Under the pieces are notes generated by a model, which was given only the letters and a program-made list of their open reading frames with translations, was not told the origin of the DNA and ran no database searches. A program made the position numbers and the translations under genes. Below, piece after piece: positions 59,570 to 64,000 of a stretch of DNA of 64,000 nucleotides. Source of the stretch: Gibbsiella quercinecans (GTDB lineage: Bacteria > Pseudomonadota > Gammaproteobacteria > Enterobacterales > Enterobacteriaceae); the NCBI RefSeq assembly GCF_002291425.1, contig NZ_CP014136.1, positions 2,790,001 through 2,854,000 on the forward strand. Direction: 5' to 3'. The first letter of the stretch is position 1. Each line of letters opens with the position of its first letter.

Positions 59570-62115
59570 GCGTTGTTCTCCTCGGTTGCAAGCCACTTCA
59601 CGGGGATGCGCTCATCCGGGCGCGCCGGGCGGTGCTGTTCGCGCTCCGCGACCATCTGCACGTTGGGATCGCGTCGGCCGCTGTTGATAAAGTGGGCGAA
59701 ACGCAACTGCGCCTGTGGGTGCTCGACGGTTTCTTTCCACTCGCAGCGGAAGGCGGCGCGCAGGGTGGTGATATCGGCTTCCAGCTGCGCGTTGATACCC
59801 AGCTTATCGTCGATGACGACGCTGCGTAGGTAGTCGATGCCGCCCTCCAGGTTGTCCAGCCAGACGGAGGTGCGTTGCAGCTTATCGGCGGTGCGGATAT
59901 AAAACATCATGAAGCGGTCCAGATAGCGTACCAGGGTTTCGCGATCCAGATCGGCCGCCAGCAGATCGGCATGGCGTGGCTTCATGCCGCCGTTGCCGCA
60001 TACGTAGAGGTTCCAGCCGTTTTCGGTCGCGATCACGCCAACGTCTTTGCCCTGCGCTTCGGCGCATTCGCGGGTGCAGCCGGAGACGCCAAACTTCATT
60101 TTGTGCGGCGTGCGGATGCCTTTGTAACGGTGTTCCAGCGTCACGCCAAAGCCAACGCTGTCGCCAACGCCATAGCGGCACCAGGTGCTGCCGACGCAGG
60201 TTTTCGCCATGCGCAACGCTTTGGCGTAGGCATGGCCGGTTTCAAAGCCGGCGGCGATCAGTTTTTCCCAGATGGCCGGCAGATCGTCCTTTTGCGCGCC
60301 AAACATGGCGATACGCTGTGAGCCGGTGATCTTGGTGTACAGGCCGTATTCCTTGGCGATCTGCCCGATAGCCAGCAGCCCTTCCGGGGTTATCTCCCCG
60401 CCGGCGGAACGTGGGATCACCGAATAAGTACCGTCTTTCTGGATGTTGCCGAGGAAATTGTCGTTGGTATCCTGCAACGGCGTGAGCTGCGGGTTGAGCA
60501 CATACTCATTCCAGCAGGATGCCAGCAGCGAGCCGACGGTGGGTTTGCACACTTCGCAGCCGTAGCCGCTGCCGTATTTGGCCAGCAATTCTTCGAACGA
60601 CTTGATGCCTTCCACACGGATCAGGTGGTACAACTCCTGGCGCGAATAGGCGAAGTGTTCGCACAGGTGGTTGTTGACTTCAATGCCCTGTTTGCTGAGT
60701 TCGGCATTCAGCACTTGGGTAATCAGCGGGATGCAGCCGCCGCAGCCGGTGCCGGCTTTGGTTTGCGCCTTGATGGCGGCCACGGTATGGCAGCCCATGT
60801 TCACCGCGTTAATGATATCGCCCTTGCTGACGTCAAAGCAGGAACAGATTTGGGCGGTTTCCGGCAGGGAATCCACGCCGATGGCCGGCTTGCTGCCGGC
60901 GTGCGCCGGCAGGATCAGGCTGTCCGGGTGTTCCGGCAGTTCGATAGCATTCAGCGCCAGTTGCAACAGGTTGCCGTAGTCGCTGGTGTCGCCGACCAGC
61001 ACCGCGCCGAGCAGGGTTTTATTGTCGGCGCTGACCACCAGCCGCTTGTAGACTTCCTGGCTTTCGTCGAGGTAGACATAGCTGCGCGCGCCTTCAGTGC
61101 GGCCGTGGGCGTCGCCGATGCCGCCGACGTCTACGCCCAGTAGCTTCAGTTTTGCGCTCATGTCGGCGCCTTCGAAGGCGTTTTCACGCCCCAGCAGATG
61201 ATCGGCCACCACCTGCGCCATCTTGTAGCCCGGCGCCACCAGGCCGAAGGTGCGTTCGTTCCACGAGGCGCATTCGCCGATGGCATAGACGTCCGGATCC
61301 GAGGTTTGGCACCGATCGTCGATCACGATGCCGCCGCGGCGCGCGGTGGCCAGCCCACACTGGTGCGCCAGCTTGTCCTGCGCGCGGATGCCGGTGGAGA
61401 AGACGATGAAATCGACTTCCAGCGCCGTGCCGTCGGCAAACTGCATGGTTTTGCGCGCGTTCTGCCCGTGGTGGATGATTTCCTGGGTATTTTTGCCGGT
61501 GTGTACTTTCACCCCCATGCGCTCAATCTTGCGGCGCAGCTGATCGCCACCCATCGGATCGAGCTGTTCGGCCATCAACACCGGCGCAAATTCAATCACA
61601 TGGGTTTCCACCCCCAGGCTTTTTAGCGCGCCGGCGGCTTCCAGCCCCAACAGGCCGCCGCCGACCACCGCGCCGCGTTGGCTACGGCGGGCGCAGGCTT
61701 CAATGGCGTTCAGATCTTCAATGGTGCGGTACACAAAGCAGTCCTGGCCCTCTGAGCCCTTAATCGGTGGCACCCATGGGTAAGAGCCGGTGGCGACGAT
61801 CAGCTTGTCGTAGAACACCGTGCGCCCGGTGTTTGAGTGTATGACCTTTTCGGTGCGGTTAATGGTGATGGCGCGTTCGCCCACCAGCACCGTTACCCCG
61901 TGTTTTTCATAAAAGCCTTCGCGCACCAGCGAAAGCTCTTCGGCGGTATGGTGGGAGAAATAGGAAGAAAGGTGCACGCGATCGTAAGCGACGCGCGGTT
62001 CTTCACAGAACACGGTGATCGCAAACTGGTCTTTGTCTGCTTTCTCTAACAGATCTTCGATAAACCGGTGGCCGACCATGCCATTGCCGATGACGGCAAG
62101 CTTGACTTTGCTCAT
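59566..62115 (-). CDS. nirB: Nitrite reductase (NADH) large subunit
   Basis: An 849-residue cytoplasmic enzyme (E. coli 847). It has an FAD/NADH domain (VKLAVIGNGMVGHRFIEDL; second Rossmann AVVGGGLLGLEAAGAL), an FAD-linked oxidoreductase part, a BFD-type 2Fe-2S domain (ICSCFDVSKGDI, GTGCGGCIP), and C-terminal sulfite/nitrite reductase repeats with the Cys set for the 4Fe-4S-sirohaem centre (CVGSTWCRYG, GVSGCTRECAEAQ, YVCGNGG). It reduces nitrite to ammonia. The start at 62115 (MSKVKLAVIG) has GAGG upstream and fits E. coli; a 28-codon extension falls in the promoter. Confidence 0.98.
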   Translation of the reverse strand: MSKVKLAVIGNGMVGHRFIEDLLEKADKDQFAITVFCEEPRVAYDRVHLSSYFSHHTAEELSLVREGFYEKHGVTVLVGERAITINRTEKVIHSNTGRTVFYDKLIVATGSYPWVPPIKGSEGQDCFVYRTIEDLNAIEACARRSQRGAVVGGGLLGLEAAGALKSLGVETHVIEFAPVLMAEQLDPMGGDQLRRKIERMGVKVHTGKNTQEIIHHGQNARKTMQFADGTALEVDFIVFSTGIRAQDKLAHQCGLATARRGGIVIDDRCQTSDPDVYAIGECASWNERTFGLVAPGYKMAQVVADHLLGRENAFEGADMSAKLKLLGVDVGGIGDAHGRTEGARSYVYLDESQEVYKRLVVSADNKTLLGAVLVGDTSDYGNLLQLALNAIELPEHPDSLILPAHAGSKPAIGVDSLPETAQICSCFDVSKGDIINAVNMGCHTVAAIKAQTKAGTGCGGCIPLITQVLNAELSKQGIEVNNHLCEHFAYSRQELYHLIRVEGIKSFEELLAKYGSGYGCEVCKPTVGSLLASCWNEYVLNPQLTPLQDTNDNFLGNIQKDGTYSVIPRSAGGEITPEGLLAIGQIAKEYGLYTKITGSQRIAMFGAQKDDLPAIWEKLIAAGFETGHAYAKALRMAKTCVGSTWCRYGVGDSVGFGVTLEHRYKGIRTPHKMKFGVSGCTRECAEAQGKDVGVIATENGWNLYVCGNGGMKPRHADLLAADLDRETLVRYLDRFMMFYIRTADKLQRTSVWLDNLEGGIDYLRSVVIDDKLGINAQLEADITTLRAAFRCEWKETVEHPQAQLRFAHFINSGRRDPNVQMVAEREQHRPARPDERIPVKWLATEENNA

Positions 62116-62173
62116 TTTTGCCTCAATTTTTTCATTTTCTTGCCTTACCTTATTCTTCCCCGATAGCGGTTTA

Positions 62174-62187
62174 TTGATACAAATCAA
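62174..62187 (-). promoter_or_regulatory. FNR box of nirB
   Basis: TTGATACAAATCAA is an exact match to the FNR consensus TTGAT-N4-ATCAA. Placed at -41.5 it gives transcription from about 62139, 24 bp before nirB, with TAAGGT as -10 on the minus strand. Confidence 0.85.
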
Positions 62188-62200
62188 GCACGCTTCCATA

Positions 62201-62216
62201 TACCTCCAAGGTGTTA
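62201..62216 (-). promoter_or_regulatory. NarL/NarP-type 7-2-7 site of nirB
   Basis: TACCTCC-AA-GGTGTTA is an inverted heptamer pair. One arm fits the TACYYMT consensus in 6 of 7, the other in 4 of 7. Its centre is exactly 28 bp from the FNR box centre, i.e. at -69.5 if FNR is at -41.5, the position of the NarL/NarP site in E. coli nirB. Confidence 0.6.
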
Positions 62217-62402
62217 TATGGATGATTTTAAAAGATATTTTATAAGTTGTGGTTTTTATTCAACTTTAGCTGAAACGTTGCAGTTAATGAGAAAAACACG
62301 CATTTGGCGGAAAAGTGAGGCCAGTGTGGCGTAAGCCACTTTGTCAGTAGCCTATCGCCCCCGTATGATGGAGAAAACGGTGTGGCAGATCAGAGGTGAA
62401 AG

Positions 62403-63686
62403 GTGGCGAACAATCCCGTGAAGTTTATCGATAACCTGCGCCTGAGCGGGCATGAGGGGCTGTGGCAACTGGCGATTGATCAGGGGCGCATTGCCCACAT
62501 TATCCCGCAGCCGGAAGGGCAGGAGTGGCGCAGCGACGTGCTGGACGCCGAAGGGGGCCTGGCGTTGCCGGCGTTTATCGAGCCGCACATCCACCTGGAT
62601 ACCACCCAGACCGCCGGGCAGCCGGCGTGGAACCAGTCCGGCACGCTGTTTGAAGGCATTGAACGCTGGGCGGAGCGCAAGGCGCAGTTAACCCATGAAG
62701 ACGTTAAGCAGCGCGCCTGGCAAACGCTGAAATGGCAGATTGCCAACGGCGTGCAGTACGTACGCACCCACGTTGACGTCTCCGATCCCACGTTGACCGC
62801 GCTGCGCGCCATGCTGGAGGTGAAACAGGAGGTGGCGCCTTGGGTCACGATGCAGATTGTCGCCTTCCCGCAGGAGGGGATACTGTCATACCCCGACGGC
62901 GAGGCGCTCCTGGAAGAGGCGCTGCGGCTGGGGGCCGATGTGGTTGGCGCTATCCCGCACTTTGAATTTACGCGTGAATATGGTGTGGAGTCGCTGCATA
63001 AGGCGTTTGCGCTGGCCGATAAATACCAGCGGCTGGTGGATGTGCACTGCGACGAGATCGACGATGAGCAATCACGTTTTGTCGAAACCGTCGCGGCGCT
63101 GGCCCTGAAGCTGGGCATGGGCGATAAGGTGACGGCCAGCCATACCACCGCGATGCATTCCTATAACGGCGCCTATACCTCGCGGCTGTTCCGGCTGTTG
63201 AAAATGTCCGGCATCAACTTTGTTGCCAACCCGCTGGTGAACATTCATCTGCAGGGGCGCTTTGACAGCTATCCGAAGCGGCGCGGCGTTACCCGGGTGA
63301 AAGAGATGCTGGACGCCGGCATTAACGTCTGCTTTGGCCATGACGATGTGTTCGATCCCTGGTACCCGCTCGGCACCGCCAACATGCTGCAGGTGCTGCA
63401 CATGGGCCTGCATATTTGCCAACTGATGGGCTACGGCCAGATTGACGATGGCCTGAAGCTTATCACCACCCACAGTGCGCGTACGCTGCATCTTGATGAT
63501 TACGGGCTGGCGGCGGGCAACAGCGCCAACCTGGTGATCCTGCCGGCAGAGAGCGGCTTTGATGCGGTGCGCCGCCAAACGCCGGTGCGCTATTCGATTC
63601 GCCGCGGGGCCGTGATTGCCGAAACCCGGCCGGCGCAAACCACGCTGCACTTGGCGCAGGATGAGCAGGTGGATTTCCGCCGCTAA
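62403..63686 (+). CDS. codA: Cytosine deaminase
   Basis: A 427-residue amidohydrolase (same length as E. coli CodA) that converts cytosine to uracil and ammonia. Metal ligands are His62 and His64 ([10 protein letters not shown]), the later His in [11 protein letters not shown] with the catalytic Glu, and Asp in [13 protein letters not shown]. Strings such as [18 protein letters not shown] and ITTHSARTL match E. coli closely. The start is GTG at 62403, preceded by GAGGTGAAAG. No codB (cytosine permease) is next to it; downstream is convergent tsgA. It stands between nirB and tsgA, neighbours in E. coli. Confidence 0.96.
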   Translation: MANNPVKFIDNLRLSGHEGLWQLAIDQGRIAHIIPQPEGQEWRSDVLDAEGGLALPAFIEPHIHLDTTQTAGQPAWNQSGTLFEGIERWAERKAQLTHEDVKQRAWQTLKWQIANGVQYVRTHVDVSDPTLTALRAMLEVKQEVAPWVTMQIVAFPQEGILSYPDGEALLEEALRLGADVVGAIPHFEFTREYGVESLHKAFALADKYQRLVDVHCDEIDDEQSRFVETVAALALKLGMGDKVTASHTTAMHSYNGAYTSRLFRLLKMSGINFVANPLVNIHLQGRFDSYPKRRGVTRVKEMLDAGINVCFGHDDVFDPWYPLGTANMLQVLHMGLHICQLMGYGQIDDGLKLITTHSARTLHLDDYGLAAGNSANLVILPAESGFDAVRRQTPVRYSIRRGAVIAETRPAQTTLHLAQDEQVDFRR

Positions 63687-63727
63687 GCCGGTAGGGTGTA
63701 AAAGGAAATAGCTGGTAGGGATAAAAC

Positions 63728-63756
63728 AACAGGGCGCCAAGGCGCCCTGTTTCATA
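63728..63756. terminator. Bidirectional terminator codA / tsgA
   Basis: AACAGGGCGCC / GGCGCCCTGTT, a perfect 11-bp stem with 2 nt between (loop likely larger at the tip), with GTTTTAT on the minus strand and TTTCAT on the plus strand; it lies between convergent genes. Confidence 0.8.
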
Positions 63757-63772
63757 TGGCGGTAAACCGCAA

Positions 63773-64000
63773 TCAGCGGGTTACGTGGCCGTGGCTGCGG
63801 TGTTTGGTGACAAAGCCAAGCAGCAGGCACATCACGAATACCGCCAGATACAGCCCGTTGGCGGTCACCAGCGCGGCATGGGCTCCGCCTTGTGCCACGA
63901 TCGGCCCAGTCACGATAAAGGTCAGCATGGTGCCGACGGTGCCGCAGGTCAGGATAAAGTTCACCAGCTTCGGTGAGGAAACTTTGGTTTGCAGCGAACC
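63773..64000 (-). CDS. tsgA: MFS-type protein TsgA, C-terminal part (5' end outside the window)
   Basis: The frame stays open to the window edge (64000) and encodes about the last 75 residues: the segment [20 protein letters not shown], then [16 protein letters not shown] and two membrane segments, ending [10 protein letters not shown]. This matches the C-terminus of E. coli TsgA (YhfC), a major facilitator superfamily member of unknown substrate. In E. coli tsgA is next to nirB; here codA lies between. The frame begins internally, so no start codon can be given. Confidence 0.9.
   Translation of the reverse strand, partial: GSLQTKVSSPKLVNFILTCGTVGTMLTFIVTGPIVAQGGAHAALVTANGLYLAVFVMCLLLGFVTKHRSHGHVTR

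Larger units (their letters stand above)
62116..62402. promoter_or_regulatory. nirB-codA divergent promoter region
   Basis: 287 bp. The left part is the nirB promoter with FNR and NarL/NarP-type sites (listed separately); the right part should drive codA, but no obvious PurR or NAC site is visible. Confidence 0.6.

Overview
The window looks like chromosome from a Serratia-type member of the Enterobacterales (Yersiniaceae). Most of it is the conserved pit-usp, mal, nfuA-bioH, greB-ompR-envZ, pckA-hsl33, mrcA-hof, aro-dam-trpS and nir-cysG backbone, with protein sequences close to the E. coli ones. Between these blocks sit Serratia-flavoured accessory genes, notably a subtilisin-type serine-protease autotransporter. 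Coding GC is high over most of the window and visibly lower in the first ~5.5 kb. I see no insertion sequence, prophage, CRISPR array, tRNA or rRNA.

Layout. 1-5.5 kb: a fructose-family PTS (EIIC cut by the window edge, plus an HPr-EI-EIIA fusion), a divergent HxpA-like sugar phosphatase and an OmpC/OmpF-type porin. 5.7-8.8 kb: the Ssp-like autotransporter. 8.8-13.3 kb: yhiN, pitA, uspB and uspA in E. coli order. 13.7-20.5 kb: a six-gene sugar operon with an LsrB/RhaS-like binding protein, a double ATPase, two permeases, an FGGY D-ribulokinase-type kinase and a stand-alone SIS isomerase. 20.5-28.2 kb: malT and divergent malPQ. 28.3-33.5 kb: nfuA, gntX, bioH, tex and greB, without the gntT and feoABC genes that E. 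coli has here. 34-36.1 kb: ompR-envZ. 36.1-36.8 kb: a FitAB/VapBC-type toxin-antitoxin pair. 37-43.1 kb: pckA, hslO, hslR, yrfG and igaA. 43.6-46.7 kb: nudE and mrcA. 46.9-50.3 kb: hofMNOPQ, the DNA-uptake/type IV pilus assembly set. 50.7-56.9 kb: aroK-aroB-damX-dam-rpe-gph-trpS. 57-62.1 kb: nirBDC-cysG. 62.4-63.7 kb: codA. 63.8 kb to the end: the C-terminus of tsgA.

How the parts work together. The PTS genes and phosphatase share an intergenic region with two CRP-like sites, so they may be one catabolite-controlled carbohydrate module. The ABC-kinase-isomerase operon probably imports a pentose or similar sugar, phosphorylates it and isomerises it into the pentose phosphate pool. MalT activates malPQ through at least one perfect MalT box. 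The nirB promoter keeps an exact FNR box and a NarL/NarP-type inverted pair at the E. coli spacing, and cysG in the same operon makes the sirohaem that NirB needs. The aro-dam-trpS string is the usual long housekeeping operon.

The least explained parts are the 13.7-20.5 kb sugar operon (its substrate, and an isomerase lacking the usual active-site lysine), the toxin-antitoxin pair inserted next to envZ, an intrinsic terminator with no gene before it between malT and malP, and codA without codB between nirB and tsgA. Nothing here is clearly a wholly new system; the sugar operon is the best candidate for new biology.
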